Position numbers and translations under genes: made by a program
Notes under the pieces: generated by a model
Databases searched by the model: none
Seen by the model: the letters and a program-made list of their open reading frames with translations, nothing else
Told to the model about the DNA's origin: nothing
NCBI GenBank assembly: GCA_016201045.1
Contig: JACQDM010000001.1
Coordinates: 434,001-498,000 of the forward strand
DNA: 64,000 nt
DNA from: Afipia sp.
GTDB taxonomy: Bacteria > Pseudomonadota > Alphaproteobacteria > Rhizobiales > Xanthobacteraceae
Reading direction: 5' to 3'
Shown: in pieces, positions 15,535-25,141 of the stretch
Layout of the letters: each line of letters starts with the position of its first letter
Numbering within the stretch: the first letter of the stretch is position 1

Positions 15535-17259
15535 TCAAAGCCCCTTGATGAAGCCTGCGTCGATCAGCATGCGATTGAACCGCCGCGACTCGGCCCCGTC
15601 CTTGCACGAATAGTATCGGCCGTTGCAGCGGAGCATGATCTTCTTTTGCTCCTCAAAACTCGGATCGAGCGGAATTCCAGCGGCATCCTGAACAACGAGC
15701 GGCAAATAGGCCGCATCGATTGTCTCCATCGCCGTCGGCGTCGCTGCCGGTTTGAAATTGACGGCATCGATCGTGTAGTAAGTCGCGAAATAACGTTGAT
15801 CGTATGCCATCAGCCTCTTGGCGACGTCATCCTCGGTCAGATTTGGCTCAATAATGTTGGTCGAGAACTCGGGCTGATGGTCGCCGTAGCGGACGATCAG
15901 AAACGGATCGTTTGGAAACTGCTTCTTGAGCTTGGCAACGAACGCGCCGTAATCCAGCACACTCATCGTCTGGCGGCGCAGATACTCGTCGATGACGGGC
16001 TCGTTGCCCGGCGCCTTCCACGCAGGAGTCCGTTCAGGGAGAAGCGCGGATGCCCACGGGAAATGATTGGCGCCGAGGTAGACATACATGAAGACCGGCT
16101 TGTCTTGAGGCTGCTGCGACAACAGCTTCACTGCGTTGTCGTAGAAGAATCCATCCGGCTCCAATCCCTTCGCGCCGAGATCGCCGGCGTCGTAGAATCT
16201 TTCGATACCAGCGGTGGATTGAAACGCCCGCTCACCCATGAACGAACCGTAGGCGGGATAAAGCGACATCGTGCTGTAGCCGCAACGTTTCAGCGACAGC
16301 GGCAATCCGCGCTCGACTCTTCCAGCCGCGATGCGCGTGACGAAATACGAAAACCGGCCGAATGCGCGCGTCGATAACCCGGTCAGCACATTGTATTCGG
16401 TAAGCCAGCTCGAGCCGCCATTGCTCTCGGCCAGGAATTTTCGGGATTTTCCATCGGCAGAGACGAAATGGCTGCCGTATCCCGGCGGCACCTTGATCTG
16501 AGGTGCCGAGCGGATGTCGTAGCTCGATTCATCGTGGATCATGATGATGTTCGGGCGGCGACCCGCCGGATGACACGAATCCTCAACCGGCAGCTTCAGA
16601 CGATCCGCCGCGACAGGATCGGATTCCATGAACCCGTAGTTGATGAAATCCGACATCGCCACGACGCCGGAACGCGTGAATTTCGAGACGTAATTGTCGT
16701 CGTAGTATCCGCGCCAATCCTCCTGCGGCCACATCAGCGAAAAGCCCGTCAGGACTGCGAGGCACGCAAGCGACGCCGTCGCCGCAGGCAGACGTCTCAC
16801 CCTGAAGGGATCGAGCCGCCACAACACGACCATCAAGGGGACGATGAGAAGGCTTGCGAACACCGAAGACAGGCGAAGATTCGGGTAGATCGTGAAAAGA
16901 AACGAAATACTGTCGCGGTCGATCACCATCAGATCGACGAAGTTGACGGTCATCTGCACGATGTCGTGCTTGAGACGTGACAGCAGCACCAGAATGACGA
17001 CGAAGGTCAGCGAGACCGCGCCCGACAGCGCCGGCCGCCGCAGAATCGCCAGCCAGAAAAAATTCAGACAAGCCCAGCTCAAAATAAAACAGAACCGCGA
17101 TCCGATTTCGGTTTCAGTTTCTAAAAGGAGGCTGAGCGCGGCGAGATGCGGGAGAGCGACGGCCAATAGGCGGCCAAATCCGATAGGAGCGAGGCCACCC
17201 GCGGCGGCGTTTGCGAGCGCCGCGGAAGTCGGAGGCACTGAGGTTTGCGGCGGCAACAT
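15535..17259 (-). CDS. LTA-synthase-like sulfatase-fold membrane protein
   Basis: Encodes 574 residues. The N-terminal 190 residues hold about five membrane helices and the rest is an exported alkaline-phosphatase/sulfatase-fold domain. Metal-site signatures are visible: IIMIHDESSYD (near 240) and RYGDHQPEF (near 467). In the expected nucleophile region the sequence is NGGSSWLTEYNVLTG, so serine occupies the site where threonine is the usual nucleophile in LtaS and EptA; my alignment here is by eye. The family transfers phosphoglycerol or phosphoethanolamine groups to surface glycans. It is a single gene convergent with the Opu operon (3-nt gap). Confidence 0.78.
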   Translation of the reverse strand: MLPPQTSVPPTSAALANAAAGGLAPIGFGRLLAVALPHLAALSLLLETETEIGSRFCFILSWACLNFFWLAILRRPALSGAVSLTFVVILVLLSRLKHDIVQMTVNFVDLMVIDRDSISFLFTIYPNLRLSSVFASLLIVPLMVVLWRLDPFRVRRLPAATASLACLAVLTGFSLMWPQEDWRGYYDDNYVSKFTRSGVVAMSDFINYGFMESDPVAADRLKLPVEDSCHPAGRRPNIIMIHDESSYDIRSAPQIKVPPGYGSHFVSADGKSRKFLAESNGGSSWLTEYNVLTGLSTRAFGRFSYFVTRIAAGRVERGLPLSLKRCGYSTMSLYPAYGSFMGERAFQSTAGIERFYDAGDLGAKGLEPDGFFYDNAVKLLSQQPQDKPVFMYVYLGANHFPWASALLPERTPAWKAPGNEPVIDEYLRRQTMSVLDYGAFVAKLKKQFPNDPFLIVRYGDHQPEFSTNIIEPNLTEDDVAKRLMAYDQRYFATYYTIDAVNFKPAATPTAMETIDAAYLPLVVQDAAGIPLDPSFEEQKKIMLRCNGRYYSCKDGAESRRFNRMLIDAGFIKGL

Positions 17260-17458
17260 TGCCAGTACGCGAACTACACCCGGCTCTGTTCCATGACCCT
17301 TTGCTGGCGGTAGCCAGGAGGCAAAACGCGCGGCCGGTTACCGCAGCGTGTCACGGAACTGTAGTGGAACTGTCATATTCCGCAAGCGAGCGGCCAAAAG
17401 CATATTTTAGGACTCAAGCCCAGCCGTTCAGAGGCCATTCAGCCCTGCGGCCAAAGCA

Positions 17459-17486
17459 AAACCGGCCGCTTTTCGGCGGCCGGTTT
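17459..17486 (-). terminator. ilvC terminator
   Basis: A perfect 11-bp stem, AAACCGGCCGC/GCGGCCGGTTT (17459-17469 and 17476-17486), lies 21 nt past the ilvC stop. On the minus strand it is followed by TTGCTTTGG. The left-hand 200 nt up to the sulfatase gene hold nothing else I can identify. Confidence 0.7.
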
Positions 17487-17506
17487 CAAAGAGAAATTCT
17501 TAGACT

Positions 17507-18592
<1,086 letters not shown>

Positions 18593-18649
18593 TTAAATTC
18601 CGGCGTTGTCTAATGCATTTCCTGACGAAGTAAAATCGTGTTTCTGGCC

Positions 18650-19255
18650 CTACGGCTCCTTCAGAACCGGGTATAGCGATGCCAGCAGCAGCAGGGCCAT
18701 CACGACATTGAAGACGCGGACGGCCTGAGGCGACTTCACCAATGGCTGCAGCGAGGTGCCGAGCAACACCCATGTGATCGACGACGCCACGCCGACCAGA
18801 AACAGCAGGATCGACAGCATCGCGACGTTAAGCGGATAGCTTGCAATCGCCGCATAGGCCGTCACCGCACCGACCGCAATGACCCAGCCCTTGACGTTGA
18901 CCCACTGGAACAGCGCCGCGCCGATGAACGTCATCGGCCTGCCCTCCGCCGCCTCGCCGGTGTCAGCGGGCGCGGATATGGCAATCATGATCGCCAGATA
19001 AACGAGATACGCCGCGCCGGCATATTTCAGGATCGTATGCAACACTGGATAGGCCGCGAATACAGCGCCCAACCCAAAACCGATCACGGCGGCGAGAAAC
19101 GAAAAACCGAGCGTGACGCCCGCGACATGCGGCAGCGTGCGGCGGAATCCATAATTGAGACCCGACACCATCAGCATGATGTTGTTCGGCCCCGGCGTGA
19201 ACAGCATCGCGGCGGCGAAGACAATAAAGGCAATCGTAAGCTGCTGAGAGACCAT
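18650..19255 (-). CDS. LysE/RhtB family amino-acid exporter
   Basis: Encodes 201 residues with six hydrophobic helices, the size of LysE/RhtB proteins that export amino acids such as threonine, homoserine lactone, leucine or lysine. The N-terminal FTPGPNNIMLMVSG motif is the family signature. The ATG at 19255 lies 2 nt past the stop of the EamA gene, so the two are co-transcribed. A much longer open frame upstream is out of register with any homology. Sitting between ilvC and ilvH, it may export an excess branched-chain or related amino acid, but that is a guess from position. Confidence 0.88.
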   Translation of the reverse strand: MVSQQLTIAFIVFAAAMLFTPGPNNIMLMVSGLNYGFRRTLPHVAGVTLGFSFLAAVIGFGLGAVFAAYPVLHTILKYAGAAYLVYLAIMIAISAPADTGEAAEGRPMTFIGAALFQWVNVKGWVIAVGAVTAYAAIASYPLNVAMLSILLFLVGVASSITWVLLGTSLQPLVKSPQAVRVFNVVMALLLLASLYPVLKEP

Positions 19256-19257
19256 CG

Positions 19258-20142
19258 TCACTCCCCGCCCGCAATTTCGGGGACGTCGCGTGGCCTTGCG
19301 AGCAGCACCATGATTGCGATGCCCACCACCACAGTCAGCATTCCCGCGAGCCGCAGCAGACCGAATGTTTCGCCAAAGACAATCGCGGACGATCCCGCGC
19401 CGATGAACGGAACAAGCAATGCGAATGGAACGACTTGCGCCGCCGTGTAGTCGCGCAGCAACGCGCCCCACGCACGGTAGGCAAGGCTCGTCGTGACCGC
19501 GCCGATCAGGAAGATACTGATCGCGCCCGCAAGCGACATGTGTGCGAGCGAATGCCATACACCGCCGAATCCCTCCGTCGCGAAGGACAGCGCAAGAAGC
19601 GGAACGGCCGAGATCAAACTCAGCCACGAAAACAACTCGAACATAGGCGCACCGCGCGCGCGGCGCAGCAGCAGATTGCCGACCGCAAAACTGATCGGCG
19701 AGATCATCAGGATCGCGAACGTGCCGACGGTGAAATCGTATCCGACCGTGAAACAGATCAACAAAAGACCGAGAGTCGCGACCGCAATCCCAATAGTTTG
19801 AACCTTCGTTGGAATTTCGCTGAACACCAGCGCTGCAAAAGCGACCGTGAACAACGCCTGACTCTGGACGACAACGCTGGTGAGGCCGACCGGCACGTTG
19901 TGCGCGATGCCGTAAGCCTGAGCGAGAAACTGCACCAGAAACAGCGTCGCGCTGATCAAGATCAACGTCATCCACGGCACGTTCGGTCGGCGCAGAAACA
20001 CACACGGGACCGCAGCAATGCCGAAACGCGTCGCAGTCATAAGCGCCGGCGACAAATCATTCAGCGCAAGGCGGCTGGCGACGAACCCGAGTCCCCAGGT
20101 CACCGCGATGCCAATTGCGAGAAGAATGTCTTTCGGCTTCAT
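19258..20142 (-). CDS. EamA/DMT-family permease
   Basis: Encodes 294 residues with ten hydrophobic helices in two homologous EamA halves. The first starts ITWGLGFVASRLAL-like near residue 13; the second spans about residues 150-285 and contains AYRAWGALLRDYTAAQVVPFALLVPFIG. These drug/metabolite transporters often export amino acids (as YdeD and RhtA do). It follows ilvH after 17 nt and precedes the LysE gene by 2 nt, so ilvI-ilvH-eamA-lysE may be one transcript. Substrate not determined. Confidence 0.88.
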   Translation of the reverse strand: MKPKDILLAIGIAVTWGLGFVASRLALNDLSPALMTATRFGIAAVPCVFLRRPNVPWMTLILISATLFLVQFLAQAYGIAHNVPVGLTSVVVQSQALFTVAFAALVFSEIPTKVQTIGIAVATLGLLLICFTVGYDFTVGTFAILMISPISFAVGNLLLRRARGAPMFELFSWLSLISAVPLLALSFATEGFGGVWHSLAHMSLAGAISIFLIGAVTTSLAYRAWGALLRDYTAAQVVPFALLVPFIGAGSSAIVFGETFGLLRLAGMLTVVVGIAIMVLLARPRDVPEIAGGE

Positions 20143-20159
20143 ATCCGTCGATCAGTCGA

Positions 20160-20717
20160 TCACATGCCGTCCGGGCCGCGCGAGATCGCCGCGACGCCAG
20201 TGCGTGACGTCTCGACCAGCCCAAGCGGCACCATCAGCGAGATGAACTGGTCGATCTTGTCGGTACCGCCGGTCAGCTCGAAAATGAAACTTTCCGTCGT
20301 CGCGTCGATGACGCGCGCACGAAAGGCTTCGGCAAGACGCAACGCTTCGATGCGTGTGTCGCCCATGCCCTTGACCTTGATCATCGCCAGTTCGCGCTCG
20401 AGCGAGCGGCCCATCGTGGTCATATCCACGACGCGATAAACCGGGATCATGCGGTCAAGCTGATGCTTGATCTGCTGGATCACCATCGGCGTTCCGGTGG
20501 TGACAATTGTAATGCGCGACATGTGCTTGGCGTGTTCGGTTTCCGACACGGTGAGGCTGTCGATGTTGTAGCCGCGCCCCGAGAAAAGGCCGATCACGCG
20601 CGCGAGCACGCCGGGCTCGTTCTGCACGAGCACAGACAAAGTGTGCGTCTCGTTCGGATCGTGACGCTCTTCGATGAAATAGGCCGATGCGGGCTGATCT
20701 GCGGTATCCTGTTTCAT
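20160..20717 (-). CDS. ilvH: acetolactate synthase small subunit
   Basis: The regulatory subunit that gives acetolactate synthase its feedback inhibition by valine. It has 185 residues. The N-terminal ACT domain (about residues 24-95) shows LSVLVQNEPGVLARVIGLFSGRGYNI split over the typical strand-helix pattern, followed by the C-terminal dimerisation domain with the FELTGGTDKIDQF motif. It starts 2 nt past the ilvI stop, which implies tight coupling so that both subunits are made together. Confidence 0.97.
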   Translation of the reverse strand: MKQDTADQPASAYFIEERHDPNETHTLSVLVQNEPGVLARVIGLFSGRGYNIDSLTVSETEHAKHMSRITIVTTGTPMVIQQIKHQLDRMIPVYRVVDMTTMGRSLERELAMIKVKGMGDTRIEALRLAEAFRARVIDATTESFIFELTGGTDKIDQFISLMVPLGLVETSRTGVAAISRGPDGM

Positions 20718-20719
20718 CG

Positions 20720-22507
20720 TTACACCAATGCCTTGCCGCCCGAGAACGCAGCGGCTGTGGTTTCGTCGTTGGCTTCCGCAGGCAGAAGCATTTCATTGTG
20801 CGCCTTGCCCGACGGAATCATCGGGAAACAATTTTCGAGTGCGGCCACGCGGCAATCGAACAGCACTGGCTTTTTCACCTTGATCATCTCGGCAATCGCG
20901 CCGTCGAGATCGGCAGGCTTCGTGGTTTGCAGTCCGACGCAGCCGAAGGCTTCAGCCATTTTCACAAAATCCGGAAGAGCTTCGGAGTAGGAATGAGACA
21001 GGCGATTGCCATGCAGAAGCTGCTGCCACTGGCGAACCATGCCCATGTACTGGTTGTTCAGGATGAAAATCTTGATCGGCATTTCATACTGAACTGCGGT
21101 CGACATTTCCTGCATCGTCATCTGCACAGAAGCATCGCCAGCAATGTCGACCACCAATGCGTCGGGATGCGCGACCTGCACGCCAAGTGCCGCCGGCAGA
21201 CCATAGCCCATCGTGCCGAGACCGCCGGACGTCATCCAGCGATGCGGGTGCTCGAAACCGTAGAACTGCGCAGCCCACATCTGATGCTGACCCACTTCGG
21301 TCGTGATGTAGGTCTCGCGGTCCTTGGTCAGCTCGAACAGACGCTGAATCGCATATTGCGGCAGGATTACATCGTTATTCTTTTTATAGGCCAACGAATT
21401 GCGCGAACGCCATCGTCCGATCTCGAACCACCACGGATCGATCTTCGGTTTCTTTGCTTCGGCCTGAAACACGGTGAGAATATCGGCGAGCACATTCGCG
21501 ACATCGCCAATGATCGGGACATCGACGCGGATGTTCTTGTTGATCGACGACGGGTCGATGTCGATGTGAATCTTTTTGGAATTCGGCGAAAACGCATCGG
21601 TGCGGCCGGTGATGCGATCGTCGAAGCGCGCGCCGACGCACAACATCACGTCGCAATCGTGCATCGCCATGTTGGCTTCGTAAGTGCCGTGCATGCCGAG
21701 CATACCGAGCCAGTTCTTACCGGACGCGGGATACGCACCCAAGCCCATCAGGGTCGACGTGATCGGAAAGCCCGTGACATCGACAAGCTGCCGCAACAGC
21801 TTCGATGCTTCCGGTCCGGAATTGATAACGCCGCCGCCGGAATAAATTACGGGGCGCTTCGCCGACGCCATCAGCGCGACAGCCTTGCGGATCTGCGCAG
21901 CATCGCCCTTCACGCGCGGCGCGTAGGAAATATGCACGTCGGATTTGCGCGGCGGGTGATAGGTGCCGGTCGCGAACTGCACGTCCTTCGGCACGTCGAC
22001 AACCACCGGACCGGGACGGCCCGTCGTCGCAACGTAGAAGGCTTCGTGCAGCACCTTCGCCAGATCGTTGACGTCGCGCACCAGCCAGTTGTGCTTTGTG
22101 CATGGCCGCGTGATGCCGACAGTGTCGCATTCCTGAAACGCGTCGTTGCCGATCAAGTGAGTAGGAACTTGTCCAGTGATGCAGACCAGCGGAATGGAAT
22201 CCATCAGAGCATCGGTCAGCGGCGTGACCATGTTGGTCGCGCCGGGACCGGATGTCACCAGCACGACGCCCGGCTTGCCGGTCGAGCGCGCATAACCTTC
22301 GGCGGCGTGTCCCGCGCCCTGCTCGTGCCGGACGAGGATATGCTCGACATCGCTCTGCTGGAAAATCTCGTCGTAGATCGGAAGCACCGCGCCACCCGGA
22401 TAGCCGAAGATGTGCTTGACCCCATGATCGGCGAGCGCGCGGACGATCATCGCGGCACCTGTCATCTGGCTCGGGTCGTGGCCTTCGCTCTTCTTCTGGT
22501 CGCTCAT
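20720..22507 (-). CDS. ilvI: acetolactate synthase large subunit
   Basis: A thiamine-diphosphate enzyme that condenses pyruvate with pyruvate or 2-oxobutyrate, the first common step to valine, leucine and isoleucine. It has 595 residues. Key parts are FGYPGGAVLPIYDEIF, the catalytic Glu in VRHEQGAGHAAEGYAR (near residue 61), the central FAD-binding domain, and the ThDP motif GDASVQ with NNQYMGMVRQWQ near residues 470-500. Transcription is probably attenuated by the leader at 22612-22674 and terminator at 22557-22585. It could equally be named ilvB; with ilvH adjacent I use ilvI. Confidence 0.97.
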   Translation of the reverse strand: MSDQKKSEGHDPSQMTGAAMIVRALADHGVKHIFGYPGGAVLPIYDEIFQQSDVEHILVRHEQGAGHAAEGYARSTGKPGVVLVTSGPGATNMVTPLTDALMDSIPLVCITGQVPTHLIGNDAFQECDTVGITRPCTKHNWLVRDVNDLAKVLHEAFYVATTGRPGPVVVDVPKDVQFATGTYHPPRKSDVHISYAPRVKGDAAQIRKAVALMASAKRPVIYSGGGVINSGPEASKLLRQLVDVTGFPITSTLMGLGAYPASGKNWLGMLGMHGTYEANMAMHDCDVMLCVGARFDDRITGRTDAFSPNSKKIHIDIDPSSINKNIRVDVPIIGDVANVLADILTVFQAEAKKPKIDPWWFEIGRWRSRNSLAYKKNNDVILPQYAIQRLFELTKDRETYITTEVGQHQMWAAQFYGFEHPHRWMTSGGLGTMGYGLPAALGVQVAHPDALVVDIAGDASVQMTMQEMSTAVQYEMPIKIFILNNQYMGMVRQWQQLLHGNRLSHSYSEALPDFVKMAEAFGCVGLQTTKPADLDGAIAEMIKVKKPVLFDCRVAALENCFPMIPSGKAHNEMLLPAEANDETTAAAFSGGKALV

Positions 22508-22556
22508 GGTTCGCTCCGGGGCGCTTTTCGCGCGGGTGGATCAGTTCCTCTCGGCA

Positions 22557-22585
22557 ATAAAAAAGGGCCCGAGAGAGAGGCCCTT
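22557..22585 (-). terminator. ilvIH attenuator terminator
   Basis: On the minus strand AAGGGCC-(9 nt)-GGCCCTT (22563-22569 and 22579-22585) is followed by a TTTTTTATT run. It lies between the leader peptide and ilvI, 50 nt before the ilvI start, and must be passed for ilvI to be transcribed. A 10-bp repeat, GCACATCGCC/GGCGATGTGC (22587-22596 and 22624-22633), just upstream overlaps the leader's end and can form the competing pause hairpin. Confidence 0.85.
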
Positions 22586-22611
22586 CGCACATCGCCTTGT
22601 CGTGGGCAGCC

Positions 22612-22674
22612 TCAGCCGCCTCCGGCGATGTGCCAGGGTACGACAATAAGAAGCTTGGTAATTTTGTTACGCAT
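22612..22674 (-). CDS. branched-chain amino acid leader peptide
   Basis: A 20-codon frame contains the run KLLIVV, that is Leu-Leu-Ile-Val-Val, all amino acids made with the help of ilvIH. It ends just before the pause hairpin and the terminator at 22557. This is the classical plan of translation-coupled attenuation: if charged Leu, Ile or Val tRNA is short, the ribosome stalls on these codons and the terminator does not form. It is too short for routine gene callers. Confidence 0.88.
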   Translation of the reverse strand: MRNKITKLLIVVPWHIAGGG

Positions 22675-22705
22675 CAGGTTAACAACATTTCCAAAGGTTG
22701 CGCGG

Positions 22706-22733
22706 GTTATACGGCTCAGAGGGCATAAGTCAA
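22706..22733 (-). promoter_or_regulatory. probable promoter of the ilvIH leader
   Basis: On the minus strand TTGACT (22733-22728) and TATAAC (22711-22706) are spaced 16 nt apart, close to the housekeeping consensus. The predicted start point is about 25 nt before the leader ATG. The stretch from here to 22867 shows no other feature. Confidence 0.6.
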
Positions 22734-22867
22734 CCCCGCATCGACTGGCAAACATTAGCGCGTTCCAGCGCATCCGGCGAGAGCGAAAGCGCATGGGAGC
22801 TTCCTGCCCTTGCCCTGAGCGGTACCGTGAGGCGAGACTTTTCGGGAGTTTTACTGGGAGCGGGAAA

Positions 22868-23296
22868 ATGGACAGGCAGCGGCGCGTGATCTGGCACGGA
22901 GTGTTTCTTTTTCTGATGGGGCTTCTGACCGGACTCGTCGAGCAGCATTTCGCCAATCCGCGGATGGGACTAGCGGCGCATCTCGAAGGCGTGATGAACG
23001 GCACGGTGTTGATCGCGCTCGGCGCAGTCTGGCCGATGATCCGGCTGACACCGCGTCTGTCGAACGGCCTCTATGGGACACTGCTCTACGGCACATATGC
23101 GAACTGGCTGGTCGTGACGCTCGCGGCCATCGCAGGCACCCGTGCAATGAGTCCCCTAACCGGGACCGCACAAGGCGCAGAGACGTGGAAGGAAATCGCC
23201 GTCACGCTCGGATTCGTGTCGGTCGGCATCGCGATGATCGCCGCCTTCGTTCTCCTGCTGTGGGGACTAGGCCGGAATGCAGCGGCGTCTGTCTAG
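22868..23296 (+). CDS. small membrane protein resembling styrene-oxide isomerase / hydroxylaminobenzene mutase
   Basis: Encodes 142 residues with four hydrophobic helices. I choose the ATG at 22868, preceded by GGGA. The segment [21 protein letters not shown] carries a His six residues before an Asn-Gly pair. As I recall it, styrene-oxide isomerase has the same H-x5-NG spacing, its His binds haem b and its Asn touches the substrate. A later YGTYANW block could supply the Tyr. Hydroxylaminobenzene mutases share this core. The function here is not known: it may be an isomerase or an uncharacterised haem-dependent enzyme. Its 3' end overlaps miaA by 4 nt on the opposite strand. Confidence 0.55.
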   Translation: MDRQRRVIWHGVFLFLMGLLTGLVEQHFANPRMGLAAHLEGVMNGTVLIALGAVWPMIRLTPRLSNGLYGTLLYGTYANWLVVTLAAIAGTRAMSPLTGTAQGAETWKEIAVTLGFVSVGIAMIAAFVLLLWGLGRNAAASV

Positions 23297-24225
23297 AAAG
23301 TACGTCCAAGCATCTGCCCAACTCGGTCGAATCCATCTGCAGGCGAGACCCATTCGAATTCCGGCAGCTGGTGCCTGAACCAAGTGAACTGACGCTTGGC
23401 GTAGTGGCGCGTATCGGCGCGGCCGGTTTCGACCGCCTCATCGAGCGATATCTCGTCGCGCAAATGACGCATCAGCGCCGGGATGCCATGCGCCTTCATC
23501 GCTGGCAGCAGCGGATCGAGCTTGCGCGCCGCGAGCGCCGACACCTCATCGAGTGCTCCTGCGTCGATCATTTTGGAGAATCGCCGGTCGATCCGTTCGT
23601 ATAATTCATCGCGACCGGGATTGAGAAAAACCGCGACGGTTTGTTCCGGACGCAGCAACGGCGGCAAGCCGTCACGATGCCAGTCGCCCAGCGAGCGCCC
23701 GGTGGATTCGATCACTTCCAACGCGCGTGCAATCCGCGAACGATCGCGGACTTTCAGTTTTTCGGCGGATGCCGGATCGCGCTTGGCAAGTTCGGCATGC
23801 AGCGCTTCCACACCGTCGCGTTCAAGGCGCGCGCGGACACCATCTCTTGTGTGCTGAGGTATCGGGGGAACAGCGGACAGGCCGCGCGTTAAGGCCTTAA
23901 AGTAGAGTCCCGAACCGCCGGCAAAGATCGGAAGCCGGTTCGTAGTTCGCACTTCACCTAATACAGCTGCGGCATCGTTGACCCACGCACCGGCCGAGCA
24001 ATTCACCGCAGCGTCGCAGTACCCATAGAGCCGGTGCGGTACACGCGCTTCTTCATTCGGCGTCGGCCGTGCGGTGATGATGCGCAGGTCGCGATAGACC
24101 TGCATCGAATCCGTATTAATGACAGTCCCGCCCGTCGCTTCCGCCAGCGCGAGTGCAAGCGCAGACTTGCCGCTGGCGGTCGGCCCTGCGATAAGCACCG
24201 CCTTGATCCTGCCCTTGCCCTGCAC
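23293..24225 (-). CDS. miaA: tRNA dimethylallyltransferase
   Basis: Adds a dimethylallyl group to A37 of tRNAs that read codons starting with U. The P-loop is [13 protein letters not shown] and is followed by the DSMQVYRDL substrate segment and [19 protein letters not shown]. The C-terminal [14 protein letters not shown] is the usual ending block. I put the start at the GTG at 24225 (AGGA 8 nt upstream), giving 310 residues; the frame also runs up to 24264, but that would overlap the divergent serB start. The order miaA/serB/degP is common in Rhizobiales. Confidence 0.95.
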   Translation of the reverse strand: MQGKGRIKAVLIAGPTASGKSALALALAEATGGTVINTDSMQVYRDLRIITARPTPNEEARVPHRLYGYCDAAVNCSAGAWVNDAAAVLGEVRTTNRLPIFAGGSGLYFKALTRGLSAVPPIPQHTRDGVRARLERDGVEALHAELAKRDPASAEKLKVRDRSRIARALEVIESTGRSLGDWHRDGLPPLLRPEQTVAVFLNPGRDELYERIDRRFSKMIDAGALDEVSALAARKLDPLLPAMKAHGIPALMRHLRDEISLDEAVETGRADTRHYAKRQFTWFRHQLPEFEWVSPADGFDRVGQMLGRTF

Positions 24226-24245
24226 GTCATCGTTCCTGAATACGC

Positions 24246-25139
24246 ATGTCTTTCGTCGCCACACTTATCTGCAATCCCGCCGAGCCGGAACTCGACAGCA
24301 CGGCCATCGAAGCCGCGCGCGCCGCTCTTCCCTCGCCTGGCGACGCCGAGTGGCTGTTCGAAGGCGTTGCCGCCGACATCCGGTTTAGCAGCAACGACGA
24401 TATCCGCACAATTTCAGATCTATTGCGCGACGCGCTGAAGGACATTCGCGTCGATGTCGTGGTGCAGCCTACGTCCGATCGCCGCAAGAAATTGCTGCTC
24501 GCCGACATGGATTCCACCATGATCGGCCAGGAATGCATCGACGAACTGGCGGATTTCGCCGGGCTGAAGGCTCATGTCGCCGCCATCACCGAACGCGCGA
24601 TGCGCGGCGAGATCGAATTCGAGCCCGCATTAAGGGAGCGCGTCGCGCTGCTGAAAGGGTTGTCCGTTTCGGTGGTGGACGAGGTTCTTAAAGAACGCAT
24701 CACGCTGACGCCGGGCGCGATTGAGTTTGTCCGCACGATGCGGGCGCACGGTGCGTACACCTGCCTCGTCTCCGGCGGTTTCACGCTGTTCACGAATGCC
24801 GTCGCGGCGATGACCGGCTTTCAGGAAAATCGCGCCAATACTTTGGTCGTTGAAAACGGAAAACTCACCGGCGAAGTCGTCGAGCCAATCTTAGGCCGCG
24901 CCGCCAAGCTAGAGACGCTTTATGAACTGCGCGAGGCGTTCGACTTCGACAATCTCGATACGCTGGTCGTCGGCGATGGCGCGAACGATCTGGCGATGAT
25001 TCAGAAAGCGGGCCTCGGTGTCGCCTATCACGCCAAGCCTGCTGTTGCGGCGGCGGCGGCAGCGCGGATCGATCATGGCGATCTTACCGCGCTGCTCTAT
25101 GCACAGGGCTATAAGCGTTCTGATTTCGTCAGCGCGTAA
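24246..25139 (+). CDS. serB: phosphoserine phosphatase
   Basis: Performs the last step of serine synthesis, hydrolysing O-phosphoserine. It has 297 residues. The HAD catalytic motif is [14 protein letters not shown] (near residue 87), with Ser in SGGF (near 176), Lys in the GRAAKLETL segment and the metal Asp in GDGANDLAM (near 244). An N-terminal domain of about 80 residues precedes it, as in the two-domain enzymes of this group. It is divergent from miaA and convergent with degP with only 2 nt between their stops. Confidence 0.96.
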   Translation: MSFVATLICNPAEPELDSTAIEAARAALPSPGDAEWLFEGVAADIRFSSNDDIRTISDLLRDALKDIRVDVVVQPTSDRRKKLLLADMDSTMIGQECIDELADFAGLKAHVAAITERAMRGEIEFEPALRERVALLKGLSVSVVDEVLKERITLTPGAIEFVRTMRAHGAYTCLVSGGFTLFTNAVAAMTGFQENRANTLVVENGKLTGEVVEPILGRAAKLETLYELREAFDFDNLDTLVVGDGANDLAMIQKAGLGVAYHAKPAVAAAAAARIDHGDLTALLYAQGYKRSDFVSA

Positions 25140-25141
25140 GC

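Noticed and set aside
19256-20005. N-terminal extension of the LysE-family gene
   Set aside because: The extension runs through the EamA gene in another frame; the ATG at 19255 begins the recognisable LysE sequence.
20687-22867. Long plus-strand open frame leading into the small isomerase-like gene
   Set aside because: Only the last 142 codons look like a protein; the upstream part is antisense to ilvI and the leader.
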